Positions 51,605 to 60,129 of a DNA stretch of 64,000 nucleotides are shown in pieces; positions within the stretch are counted from its first letter, which is position 1, and the number at the start of each line of letters is the position of its first letter. A model generated the notes under the pieces. The model saw only the letters and a list, made by a program, of their open reading frames with translations. It ran no database searches and had not been told where the DNA came from. A program made the translations under genes and the position numbers. Source of the stretch: SURF-55 sp040755195 (lineage in GTDB: Bacteria; Bacillota; Desulfotomaculia; Desulfotomaculales; Ammonificaceae); the NCBI GenBank assembly GCA_040755195.1, contig JBFMBL010000001.1:49815-113814 (forward strand), read 5' to 3'.

Positions 51605-52612
51605 CTACCAGCCCGCTATAAAAGGTTTGTACCGCGCCTCGTTCCGCAAAAAACTCGCCACCTGCCGCGCCTGGCGCTGAATAATGGTCCTTATTTTATG
51701 TTTTTTGCCCTCGTACGACTCCTCCGCGTCAAAACGCTCCAGCACCCGCCGTGCCAATTCGCGCCTGGTCGCGTCCTCAAGCCGTCCCTCATTCATTTTG
51801 ACTTCGGTACCGCGAAGGAGCATTCCGACAATAGTCCTGTCCACCACGCACGCGCGAAACTCTTCAGTCAGGTCAAGCACCAGGCTTGGTTTACCCGGCC
51901 TGTCGGTGTGCAGAAAGCCGGCGAAGGGTTCCAAACCGGCAAGCGTTACCGCGCCCCACACCTGGGAGTACAGGATCCCGTACCCGTAGTTCAGCGCCGA
52001 ATTCACCGGGTCCTCGGCGCCGCGGCGTTCCCGGCCCGCAAACCCCGCTTTTTCACCGAGCAAAAGTCCGATGGCGTCCCAATACTCCTGCGCCGCACGC
52101 CCCTCGGTTGAGAAGATAGCTCCCCGCAATTCGTCCAGCGTCCCGCCGGAATAAGCCGGGATTTCGCCGCGGATTTCCTCGATGCGCTTCAGCCTCGCCT
52201 CAAGTTCACGGTATAACCCCGGGTCTGCCGCACGCCGGTACTTGCCGAAATATTTAAGCACGTTCGCCTGGTTCTTTATCTTGCCTTCGATAAACGCAGT
52301 CGCAAGCACCACGCCGCGGGCGTCAAGATAGGCCAAAATCTGTTCCCGGCGGGTTATCACCGTGCCGCTCAGTTGCGGCGAAGTCACTTTAGCGTATGGC
52401 TTTCCGGAAGAAGTGAGGAAATTAATTTGAACGCCGTGCTCAATGCACTCCGAAACCACGTCCGAAGACAAAGAAACCCCGCGCGTGGCGATGGTGAGCG
52501 AGGAAACATCGTGGAAAGGGATTTCCTCCATCACCTTGCCCTGCTCCTTGATTACCAGCCGCTCGCTCTTCTTGCCCAGGCTGGTCCCGAAATTCACGAT
52601 AAAGACTTCAGT
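51605..52612 (-). CDS. cas1: Cas1 integrase
   Basis: 335 residues from the ATG at 52612 (MTEVFIVNFGTSLGKKSERLV). It has the beta-rich N-terminal domain and the helical catalytic domain with the Glu/His/Asp metal site (VNSALNYGYGILYSQVWGAV, GFLHTDRPGKPSLVLDLTEEF). It inserts new spacers together with Cas2. The sequence type fits I-D/I-B adaptation modules. Confidence 0.95.
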   Translation of the reverse strand, partial: TEVFIVNFGTSLGKKSERLVIKEQGKVMEEIPFHDVSSLTIATRGVSLSSDVVSECIEHGVQINFLTSSGKPYAKVTSPQLSGTVITRREQILAYLDARGVVLATAFIEGKIKNQANVLKYFGKYRRAADPGLYRELEARLKRIEEIRGEIPAYSGGTLDELRGAIFSTEGRAAQEYWDAIGLLLGEKAGFAGRERRGAEDPVNSALNYGYGILYSQVWGAVTLAGLEPFAGFLHTDRPGKPSLVLDLTEEFRACVVDRTIVGMLLRGTEVKMNEGRLEDATRRELARRVLERFDAEESYEGKKHKIRTIIQRQARQVASFLRNEARYKPFIAGW

Positions 52613-52647
52613 CATAAAAATTATCAATGCCACAAAAATAAGTTACG

Positions 52648-53076
52648 CTATTTTCCCAAACTTGCAAAAATATCGGGTGAGGTCAATAACAATCCGGGTA
52701 TAAAAGAATAATGACGCGTGTTTCTGGTAACCAGAACAGCGCCGCAAACAAGTGCGGAGGACGCGATAATGGCGTCGGGCATTTCCAAACCATGGCTCTT
52801 CCGGAACCTTCCCATCAACTCGCCGGCAAGTCTGGCTATCGGACTGTTCAGATCAATTCGCTGCAGGTTTAACAAAATAGTCTCGATATCATCCGCTTGT
52901 GCCTGAGAAACCCTTTCCGCGGCAAAAAGCTCTACCTCCGTAACATCGGAGTACATGCCCCGGAATTCCTCTTCCACCATTACTCTTTTCAAAAACAAGG
53001 TATCAGGCGCCTGCCCCCGGAAATGGTTAACGAACACATCGGTGTCTATCAATACCGGCTTAATCTCCCCAGACAT
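52648..53076 (-). CDS. vapC: VapC-type PIN-domain toxin
   Basis: A 142-residue PIN RNase: LIDTDVFVNHFRG with the first acidic residue near 10, TEVELFAAE, GLEMPDAIIASSALVCG and VTRNTRHYSFIPG carry the acidic active-site set. The ATG at 53076 overlaps the antitoxin stop by 17 nt, as in many vapBC pairs. It lies next to cas1 and may stabilise the locus (inference). Confidence 0.9.
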   Translation of the reverse strand: MSGEIKPVLIDTDVFVNHFRGQAPDTLFLKRVMVEEEFRGMYSDVTEVELFAAERVSQAQADDIETILLNLQRIDLNSPIARLAGELMGRFRKSHGLEMPDAIIASSALVCGAVLVTRNTRHYSFIPGLLLTSPDIFASLGK

Positions 53077-53326
53077 CGCGCGTGCTTCCCCGGCGGATTT
53101 CCCGCACTGTTTCCGCTCCGTCCTTGGCAGACTTTCCCCAAATACCGGAGGTCCGCTCAAGTAAGACGGCGACCTCCTTTTTATTCCCTTTCTTACGGGT
53201 AGGCCGCAAGACAAGGCTTCTCCCGCTTTCCACAACCTCCAAAACATCACCGGGAGCAATATCCAAACGCTTCCGATAAACGCCGGGCAAGCAAATCTGC
53301 CCCCGTCCCGAGACTTTAACCTTCAT
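53060..53326 (-). CDS. vapB: AbrB-type antitoxin (VapB)
   Basis: An 88-residue protein starting MKVKVSGRGQICLPGVYRKR and DIAPGDVLEVVESGRSLVLRP, the swapped-hairpin AbrB DNA-binding fold, followed by a basic tail that would mask the toxin. First gene of the pair, with GGAGGG before ATG 53326. Confidence 0.9.
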   Translation of the reverse strand: MKVKVSGRGQICLPGVYRKRLDIAPGDVLEVVESGRSLVLRPTRKKGNKKEVAVLLERTSGIWGKSAKDGAETVREIRRGSTRDVWGD

Positions 53327-53437
53327 AAATAACCCTCCTTTGCTTTACCTGTATGCTAATTTACCATAAAGTAAAACAAATAGCAAATGATAAAGCAACT
53401 GCGTAAAAAGACCGGTAAGTATGCAAGATTTAATAAG

Positions 53438-53734
53438 TCAAGCGCCTGACACCGACGCTCGGCAGACGACCAGGATGCTTTTACCGACTTCCCTCTCGCT
53501 GCCGTCCATGGCCGTTTCCACGATCTTCAGTTTGGTGTCCAAGATGGAAGGCGCCTCCGTTTGCTCGCCGCAGGTTAAACAACGGAATATCCAGGGACAA
53601 CCGCAGTCTCCCGGGGGGTCCCAGTTGACTTTGTCGCCGCCGCAACCCTCGTGGAAGACGCGGGCCTCTTTCGCCACGTCTTCGTACGCAAAATACTCTT
53701 TTTCTCCCCTTTTTCGAACCTCGATCGTAAACAC
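53438..53734 (-). CDS. Hypothetical small Cys-rich protein, 98 aa
   Basis: GTG at 53734 behind GGGGGTGA gives FTIEVRKRGEKEYFAYEDVA with a central zinc-ribbon-like set (HEGCGGDK, GDCGCPWIFRCLTCGEQTEA). I recognise no family. The gene ends within a TAAGTCAAGCGCCTGACACC repeat motif. It lies in the insert between adaptation and effector genes. Confidence 0.55.
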   Translation of the reverse strand: MFTIEVRKRGEKEYFAYEDVAKEARVFHEGCGGDKVNWDPPGDCGCPWIFRCLTCGEQTEAPSILDTKLKIVETAMDGSEREVGKSILVVCRASVSGA

Positions 53735-53968
53735 GGTCTCACCCCCGAATCGCAAATGTTTATGAAGATATTCGAATGACCGCTTACCCACGCCCGTCTA
53801 TTGTGCTGTCTTCTCATTTTTCCATTTAAACAAAAGTTATAAGTCAAGCACCTGGCACCGAGCCCTTTCTCAGCCTCCGGGGAACCCGAAGCTCTCATCC
53901 GCCTGGAGCCTTGAAAACGCTCCAAAAAGCAGCCTGTCCCCGTTTTCGTCGCGTTTTTGTTCCCGTCT

Positions 53969-54361
53969 TTAATCGCGACCATCAAGCCACAGGTCACCGA
54001 TTAACACTCCAGCCAGAAGATAAAACAAAGGGCTATAGGTCCTACGAGCAGGCATAGTCACCTCAGAATCAGAATCGCTAATCAAAAGCTGGTCCGATAC
54101 CCCCACAAGCCAAACTAATACTCCTATCCCGGTGAAGATCATCCAAAACCAGAAAGGCAAGCCGATCAACTCGTACAGCAAGAAAGCCGCCAGAGCCGCA
54201 AGTCCCATACATAACCCGAGAAGAACTAACACCGACGCCGCCAGCAATCCCAAACAAACCAGCGCGAACAACAAAACCGGCGAGAACAGGACCAGCCAGT
54301 GTGTACCCAATTCCCTTGGCCGTAAAAACAAACCTCTTTGTACCCATACGAACTTTGCCAC
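53969..54361 (-). CDS. Hypothetical membrane protein, 130 aa
   Basis: Three to four transmembrane segments are visible (WLVLFSPVLLFALVCLGLLA, VLVLLGLCMGLAALAAFLLY, FWFWMIFTGIGVLVWLVGV and a shorter one near the end). The N-terminus is basic. No family recognised. An overlapping frame from 54434 is also open and the choice between the two rests on the apolar pattern. Confidence 0.5.
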   Translation of the reverse strand: MAKFVWVQRGLFLRPRELGTHWLVLFSPVLLFALVCLGLLAASVLVLLGLCMGLAALAAFLLYELIGLPFWFWMIFTGIGVLVWLVGVSDQLLISDSDSEVTMPARRTYSPLFYLLAGVLIGDLWLDGRD

Positions 54362-54670
54362 GCTTATTCACCTTGGACGTAAAAGCCACTAACAACAAGC
54401 CGTCAGGACCGCCAATCTTGTAAAACATCTCCAACCCGCGATATTATGAATTTCCCTTCCGCGAAGAAAAGTCTAAGCGAATCCCAAAAAGTTAATATGT
54501 TAAGTACCTGGCACCCCGGCTTTCCCTGGCACCCCGGCTTTCCCCCCGGCTTTCCCTGGCACCCCGGCTTTCCCCTGGCAACACCTCCAGTTGGCCACAA
54601 CTATAGAATCCCTCTTAATCAAAAGCTGGTTCAGTTACCAAACCCTCAGTGCAACCTCGTTGCTTTGTTT
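54362..54670. repeat. Tandem GGCACCCCGGCTTTCCCT repeats between csc1 and insert
   Basis: At 54510-54580 a GC-rich 18-bp unit GGCACCCCGGCTTTCCCT repeats about four times with one deletion. It starts with AAGTACCTGGCACC, a phrase also present at 53841-53859 (AAGTCAAGCACCTGGCACC) and 53435-53453. No gene is evident. Confidence 0.65.
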
Positions 54671-55444
54671 TTACACCGGCAGTTTGCTTTTTACATAAAA
54701 CTCCGGCACAGATACCGTTAGTTCGACTCCCGCTATAGACATGCCCCGAAAGTCCCAGTATGGTACAGAAGTTCGGAGCTGACCTCGAACTAGAAGATAC
54801 CGGGTTGTGGCAGCAAGAATTTCATACTGAGAAAATTGATTTACGATCTCTGTTGGTATTTGAAGGTATGGTATCGTACAAGCACCCTCTATGAGCTGAC
54901 CTGTGACGATTTCGGACAATCCCACCATCTGCATCATCGTTCTTTTTTTTCCCAACATAAACGTCTGCCCAATGACGAAGCCTTCTAATTCTATATGACT
55001 TGGGGAAATCGCGCAGGTAAACAGCCAATGATTGGGGAGAATACTTTCAATACGTCCGTACGTGGGTACATAGTGCGCTCGACCACCGCCACCTGTACTT
55101 GGATAACCTTCGTCTACAACGTTAAAGTCGGTCTTATCCACTACCCCACGTTGTTTGGGTAGCGTACGAAGTTGCTTATCTGTAAACAGACCGGGTATAA
55201 ACCAAATTGGTTTTTGAGATACATCATAATCGCAGAAAAAATAGTCTTTACTCGTAGACTTTTTGGCTTCATCCTCTAAGTCTACGAACCTACCGGAATG
55301 CCGCCACGTTACTTCGCGGGTCAGGCTAGCATAAAGCGCCTCGCTGGTGACAAAAATGTGCGTGTGATACTGCGAGCCGAAGTCAGAACTGACGTGCGTG
55401 AACCGTCCGCAATTACGTAACAGCAAGGTTCGTGCGTAAAGCAT
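54671..55444 (-). CDS. csc1: Csc1 (Cas5 of type I-D)
   Basis: The 257-residue Cas5-type subunit that caps the crRNA 5' handle. It has the family-like beginning LYARTLLLRNCGRFTHVSSDFGS, YHTHIFVTSEALYASL, and a glycine-rich GYPSTGGGGRAHYVPTYGRI loop. It begins 15 nt after csc2. Assignment rests on size, context and recalled family pattern. Confidence 0.85.
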   Translation of the reverse strand: MLYARTLLLRNCGRFTHVSSDFGSQYHTHIFVTSEALYASLTREVTWRHSGRFVDLEDEAKKSTSKDYFFCDYDVSQKPIWFIPGLFTDKQLRTLPKQRGVVDKTDFNVVDEGYPSTGGGGRAHYVPTYGRIESILPNHWLFTCAISPSHIELEGFVIGQTFMLGKKRTMMQMVGLSEIVTGQLIEGACTIPYLQIPTEIVNQFSQYEILAATTRYLLVRGQLRTSVPYWDFRGMSIAGVELTVSVPEFYVKSKLPV

Positions 55445-55459
55445 CGTTATTCACCCCGC

Positions 55460-56572
55460 TTAACTTCTTCGGCCTCTTCCCCTTGTTCCAGCTTGGTCGC
55501 CCGACGGCGAAGCCTCTAACACTGTGAAATACGCTTTAAACACTTGGTCCAATTTTTGTTGGATGGCCTCGATATCGGCATCGAACAGCGAAACCGGTTG
55601 ACCAACAGCGGCTTCAAATTTTAACTTGTCTTGAAAGTTCGAATCCGCATCTTCAGAGTTCGAATCCGCGTCTTTATCTTGAGAGTTTGATTCCGCATCT
55701 TCAAACCACGTTAGCATGTCCAGCACCGAGAAAAGTGGATAGCCTGATGAAACGGCGAGAAACTGAGTCTTGAATTTACCGTGATTTGCTGAATACTTCC
55801 CATATCCATGCTGGTCGGCTAACTTAACGGCGGCAAGGTAGCCTGCTACATCAAGCAATGTCGGGCTTTCAATGATAGTGATAAATGGAAAGCGGGCGCC
55901 AGCTTTAACGTATTCATAACGATGGAAGGAAGCCTCACTACGTTCTATACTCAGGTCTTCACCAACAGTGTTGCCAATTGCCATTTGTTCCGGTGAGTCG
56001 TCCGTTTGAATACATTCGGCAGCATCTTCAACGGAGAACGTATCGAAATACCGAATACGCGAAAAAGTTGCTCCTTTACCCGCTTCCAAGCCACCAAAAA
56101 GCGAACAGTTCCAACAGGCGATGCATAACTCGTCGGGAATTCTACACTCCTTGCCGAATTTGTTAGAAAAGAAAAGCCGCCAATCGGGTTTGAAAAACTC
56201 AAGTTCTGTTTTTTGTTCTTGTCCAGGCTTGTCTTTTAACTCATCTTGTTTCTTAAGAAGTTGACAATTTTCCACCATTTCACGGAATAGCGTCATATGC
56301 GCCCGCCGTTCGATTCCTTTTAGCTTACGCCCGATAAACTCAGCGCGTGTTTTACCAAGCAAGTCGAGTTTATCCACGTAGGTTTCGTTTGAATAGCCCG
56401 GGTGCGACACGGGCAGGAAGCGGCTCGTCGTTGTCTTGACCCCTACGATCGTTACAACCTGTCGCGTATAGACGGCTTGGACGATCTTCTTTCCCTTGAC
56501 CTCACGTGGTACTAAAATCTCTACATCAGCCAATTGTTCAATAAAATGATCTACTTTCCCCTCTGCGCTCAT
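55460..56572 (-). CDS. csc2: Csc2 (Cas7 of type I-D)
   Basis: The 370-residue backbone subunit binding crRNA. It shows RFLPVSHPGYSNETYVDKLDLL, FIGRKLKGIERRAHM, CIACWNCSLFGGLEAGKGATFSRIRYF and TIIESPTLLDVAGYLAAVKLAD, fitting Csc2. The C-terminal region has an acidic repeat (DAESNSQDKDADSNSEDADSN). It starts 2 nt after the small-subunit gene stop. Confidence 0.9.
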   Translation of the reverse strand: MSAEGKVDHFIEQLADVEILVPREVKGKKIVQAVYTRQVVTIVGVKTTTSRFLPVSHPGYSNETYVDKLDLLGKTRAEFIGRKLKGIERRAHMTLFREMVENCQLLKKQDELKDKPGQEQKTELEFFKPDWRLFFSNKFGKECRIPDELCIACWNCSLFGGLEAGKGATFSRIRYFDTFSVEDAAECIQTDDSPEQMAIGNTVGEDLSIERSEASFHRYEYVKAGARFPFITIIESPTLLDVAGYLAAVKLADQHGYGKYSANHGKFKTQFLAVSSGYPLFSVLDMLTWFEDAESNSQDKDADSNSEDADSNFQDKLKFEAAVGQPVSLFDADIEAIQQKLDQVFKAYFTVLEASPSGDQAGTRGRGRRS

Positions 56573-56574
56573 AG

Positions 56575-57219
56575 CTATCCCTCCTTTGAAATTTTGATCT
56601 CTTCTTGACTATCAAGTGCCTTTTCTTCCTCAGATGAAGTAACCGACTCTTCGCCCCGCAACACCTTTCGATAATATGCAACATTGGCGATGATACTCGC
56701 TTTTGCGTCAGCAACGATAGAATCCCATTCGTCCAGATAAACTTCCTTTAATTTCTTTACCTCTTCCTCAATAGAATCAGGTAATGCCTTTTCTACAAAT
56801 TGAGCCTTAATGGCTTCAGCATTACCCTGATGCTTTACGCAGTAAGCGTTTGCCAGCACGCGGCGTGGATAAAGATATTGGAAGACCCGCGCGTAAAGGC
56901 TGGTACGCAGGTGCTGCATATTTGGCTTACTAATAAATAAAGGGGCATACTGAACCATCCACTGCCGCAACGCCTCTAAGTTAAGATAATGTTCCTTATT
57001 TCTATACGCCGCATACCGCAGCACACGGCTTTCCCACTCCTTAAAGCCCGCTTCCACGTCGCGATAACGTTGAATGCCACCAAACAACAGGCGTGGATAC
57101 TTCTCAAACTCGGTCGGCTTCGCCCCCAAGTGAAGCGGCAACAGCCCTAAATTATCCAACGTTCGGAACAACCGCAGACAAAACTCGTCCAGTTCCTCGC
57201 GATCAATGCTTATTGCCAC
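56575..57219 (-). CDS. Stand-alone small subunit, Cas11d-like
   Basis: A 214-residue all-helical protein with no family I know by sequence (EFCLRLFRTLDNLGLLPLHLG, LNLEALRQWMVQYAPLFI, LRTSLYARVFQYLYPRRVLA). The GTG at 57219 follows AGGAGGTGAGATGAC, directly after the Cas10d stop. In known I-D systems the C-terminal helical part of Cas10d is also made separately by internal translation as Cas11d. Here Cas10d is short and this gene occupies that place, so I infer it is the detached C-terminal domain. Confidence 0.65.
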   Translation of the reverse strand: MAISIDREELDEFCLRLFRTLDNLGLLPLHLGAKPTEFEKYPRLLFGGIQRYRDVEAGFKEWESRVLRYAAYRNKEHYLNLEALRQWMVQYAPLFISKPNMQHLRTSLYARVFQYLYPRRVLANAYCVKHQGNAEAIKAQFVEKALPDSIEEEVKKLKEVYLDEWDSIVADAKASIIANVAYYRKVLRGEESVTSSEEEKALDSQEEIKISKEG

Positions 57220-57220
57220 G

Positions 57221-59362
57221 TCATCTCACCTCCTGAAATTTTGAGACTTGTTGGATAAACTGCGCATATTCGGTTAAATCCTGGGCCTTCCAGTCTTCCC
57301 GGTAACCCCCAGCCAGTCGCTTATAACTGCCTTTGGTCTGCCCGAGAATTGTACTGTCGCGCATCACGGTAGCGAATGTCCCTAACGGGTCTCGCAGTAG
57401 CTTCTCGGCGAGCACCACCTTCCGTAGGAAGCCTTTGCTACCAGTCTCCCAAATTAGTTTCCACGCCAATTGTGTAACGACTTCGTATTCATTTTGGGCT
57501 TTCTTCACACTAATTGGCTCATTGCGAACATAGAATGTATCACGTTGGAAAGCATCGGGGGTTAGTGTAGGAAGCGACTGGTAGTAGAACGGTCCATCGC
57601 ACCCGCACAATTCGCGCAGGAAGGACAGCAGCGCTATCACTGTCAAACGGCTGTCGGAAAAACGGCGCTGGGCAAAATCGTGTTCCTTTGCATCACGTGG
57701 CGGGCGGATTTGCGGCAACACAAAGAGAATCATCCGGTAACCACCCATACCCAGTCCCAAGACGTGTCGCTCTACTCTGGTCTCGGAAAGCTGGATATTA
57801 ACGAGCATATCCAGGGATGGGTTTTCCATAGGAAAAAATGATTTTCCCAAACCCTTTAACCAGGGGCAAACGTTGAAAATGTCCCTCTCCGTCTCCGTCA
57901 AATCGACTTGTACTTTTCGAAGTTCCACCTCCTTCTCAGCAAGATCTCTTGCCAAAGCTTCTTTTTTCCTCTTGTCTTGCTCACGCTCGTGTTTAGCTTG
58001 CAGTTCGCGAACTTGTTTCGCTACTTCTCGGCGTATGTACTCGGTGTCCCGGTGCTGTCGTACCAGGCTCCAAATCAAGTCAATCCGCTGTACTAAGAGA
58101 TTAACTTCTCCATCAGTATGCTTACCGTAGTGAAAGATCAGGTTATAATTCTTAGGAACCTGCGGCTGACCAACGGCTTCAGAGCCAATAAGCTTTACCA
58201 TTAAATAGGTGCATATCGCACAGCGCAAGCACGCTTTCGGACCCTCCTCATTTTTTTGTTTACCCGATTGATTGTGAAACCGGTGGGTGTTTTGACCCAT
58301 CAAGATACTTTTGTCCTCGGTTTCCGTAGTTTTTGCACCGCAAACGCGGCAACCAATATTAACTGCCTCTGCCCGAGAACTCAGCATCTGGTAACCAAGC
58401 AATACGCCATCGAGAAGCTTGTCGGTCAGCGTCCTATTGTCATAGTTAAGAAATTTACTGCGGATGTAAGGCATTCGCCAATTTTCAGGATCTGATTCAA
58501 CTTTCTCGCCGAGTTTCGTTACAACCTGCTTTAACAGTTTACGCAGGTAAGTTGAAGAAAAAGTGCGACCTTTCCTTTGTTTGAGCGAGTCTTCGATAAT
58601 TACCTTGACAGCAGTATCGTCATTCAGTTCAACGTCCTTATCCAGGTTCAAAGCCTGACGGAAGTCACTTACATCTATTACGCCGTACTGTAATATTAGC
58701 CGTGCAAGAAATAGATAAGGACTTTGCATCTCTGCCCCATCATGGCTGTAAAAGAAAGATAGGTTAGCCATGATGGAGGTGGGGTTGCGATCCATAGGGC
58801 TATTCTCAATTTTACGGAGTAATGATTCGCGCACCGTTCTTTCAAGTCGCGCTTCAAAATTCCTGGGCATTATAAAGACCGGGAAAGGCTCAACGTTTGC
58901 TTTCTCAAAAGCAAGCATTGTTTCTAACGAACCGTAAATCCCGCGTGCCTCATCCTGCTCGCCAAAGAACAGGTCGGGCAAACCACGCTCGACCTCACCG
59001 CGGAATAATTCCGCCAATTGTGCTACGTTGGAGGTGGTACGTACCAAGAAGTAGTAATTTCCCAGATCATTTGCCACCAGTTCGGCTTTCCCAAATTCAC
59101 CAAGGGTAACAGCACGGGCAAAAGCCTTGTTCAGAAAATCGTTAAGTAAGATATTTCCGAGAAATACTTCTTCGCGCTGGACGAGGGGCGAAAAGAAGCG
59201 TACGAATAACAATTTTTCGCCGTTCGGCAATGGTTTTTCCCAGTAGGCAACTTGGTGCAGGATGCTCTCGGCAACCTGCTTTTCCGTAACTACGTCCTGA
59301 ACTTCTAACTTTTGAATTACATCTTCGGCTTGCTGCTGAACAATATCTACGAGGTTCTCCAT
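57221..59362 (-). CDS. cas10d: Cas10d core (large subunit without HD domain)
   Basis: A 713-residue large subunit. It carries the zinc-binding Cys pairs CRVCGAKT and CLRCAIC near residues 345 and 390, a coiled-coil-like stretch near 465-505 (KQVRELQAKHEREQDKRKKE) and a degenerate palm region (HVLGLGMGGYRMILFVLPQ) with no GGDD. Usual Cas10d proteins have an N-terminal HD nuclease; here that is a separate gene immediately upstream, sharing one base (TGATG). The protein starts directly in the region after the HD domain. Confidence 0.85.
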   Translation of the reverse strand: MENLVDIVQQQAEDVIQKLEVQDVVTEKQVAESILHQVAYWEKPLPNGEKLLFVRFFSPLVQREEVFLGNILLNDFLNKAFARAVTLGEFGKAELVANDLGNYYFLVRTTSNVAQLAELFRGEVERGLPDLFFGEQDEARGIYGSLETMLAFEKANVEPFPVFIMPRNFEARLERTVRESLLRKIENSPMDRNPTSIMANLSFFYSHDGAEMQSPYLFLARLILQYGVIDVSDFRQALNLDKDVELNDDTAVKVIIEDSLKQRKGRTFSSTYLRKLLKQVVTKLGEKVESDPENWRMPYIRSKFLNYDNRTLTDKLLDGVLLGYQMLSSRAEAVNIGCRVCGAKTTETEDKSILMGQNTHRFHNQSGKQKNEEGPKACLRCAICTYLMVKLIGSEAVGQPQVPKNYNLIFHYGKHTDGEVNLLVQRIDLIWSLVRQHRDTEYIRREVAKQVRELQAKHEREQDKRKKEALARDLAEKEVELRKVQVDLTETERDIFNVCPWLKGLGKSFFPMENPSLDMLVNIQLSETRVERHVLGLGMGGYRMILFVLPQIRPPRDAKEHDFAQRRFSDSRLTVIALLSFLRELCGCDGPFYYQSLPTLTPDAFQRDTFYVRNEPISVKKAQNEYEVVTQLAWKLIWETGSKGFLRKVVLAEKLLRDPLGTFATVMRDSTILGQTKGSYKRLAGGYREDWKAQDLTEYAQFIQQVSKFQEVR

Positions 59363-60129
59363 CAGGCCAACCCTCCTGCCAGTAAAATAAGTAAATCACG
59401 CAGCCCATAGGTACGCAGCTCGTATTGCTTCAGACTTTCCTCAACAATCTCTGGTGCTCCTCCCCGGAGTAGCACTTCAATCAAGTCCCTCAGCGACCGG
59501 GCGTTGTCAATTATCTCCCCGGCGTTCCGGATTCCTTGCTCGTAGCAAAACGAACTGAGCAAGTCAGCAATAATAACCAGCCCTCCAAGCGGGTGGTATT
59601 TAAATAATAAGTCGGCCAGTGTAACACGTCGCTTTTCACCATAATTGAACACTGTCCATTCTCGGCGAATACGCGGGAGAATTTCTCCGTTGCGTTGCTC
59701 GAAGGACAGGTAAAATAACCCGTGATGTGTTATCGCAAACGCCAACGCATCTTCTATGTGAACCCCTTCTGTAAACCCATAATTGAGCGTATCTTCTAAG
59801 TGCACTATCACTTCCTTCTCCGCATCCCGAACTAACTGTTCAAAGTTTAATGTACTCGCCTCGTGTTTCACCCGCCTGGGGGGTAACGGCTTACCGTCAC
59901 GGGCAGCTTGTAACATCGCCTGAAAGTCAGGGTCGAGCTTCCCGACATCGTGGATAAATGTCGCAAATAGCAACTGGTCGCGTTTTTGGTTTGGATAGTC
60001 AGCAGGAACGAACCGGTTATTAGTCAAAATTTTGTGCGCAATTTTCACACAATCCATCGTATGGTCATACAGCGTCTCGCCGCCGTGCGAGGACTTACCA
60101 AGGTTGTTTTTAAATTCGGCTACTAACAT
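59362..60129 (-). CDS. cas3HD: Stand-alone HD nuclease (Cas3''-like)
   Basis: A 255-residue HD-superfamily nuclease: His15 and His23 (SSHGGETLYDH), HD at 60-61 in FIHDVGKLDPDF, HH at 135-136 in ITHHGLFYL and Asp189 in IIADLLSSF. It would cut target DNA during interference. It overlaps cas3' by 20 nt and cas10d by 1 nt. In canonical I-D this activity is fused to Cas10d. Confidence 0.9.
   Translation of the reverse strand: MLVAEFKNNLGKSSHGGETLYDHTMDCVKIAHKILTNNRFVPADYPNQKRDQLLFATFIHDVGKLDPDFQAMLQAARDGKPLPPRRVKHEASTLNFEQLVRDAEKEVIVHLEDTLNYGFTEGVHIEDALAFAITHHGLFYLSFEQRNGEILPRIRREWTVFNYGEKRRVTLADLLFKYHPLGGLVIIADLLSSFCYEQGIRNAGEIIDNARSLRDLIEVLLRGGAPEIVEESLKQYELRTYGLRDLLILLAGGLA

Noticed and set aside
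53575..53997. Frame overlapping the small Cys-rich gene as a possible Cas6
   Set aside because: No Gly-rich Cas6 loop, poor composition, and it overlaps a frame with a better ribosome site.
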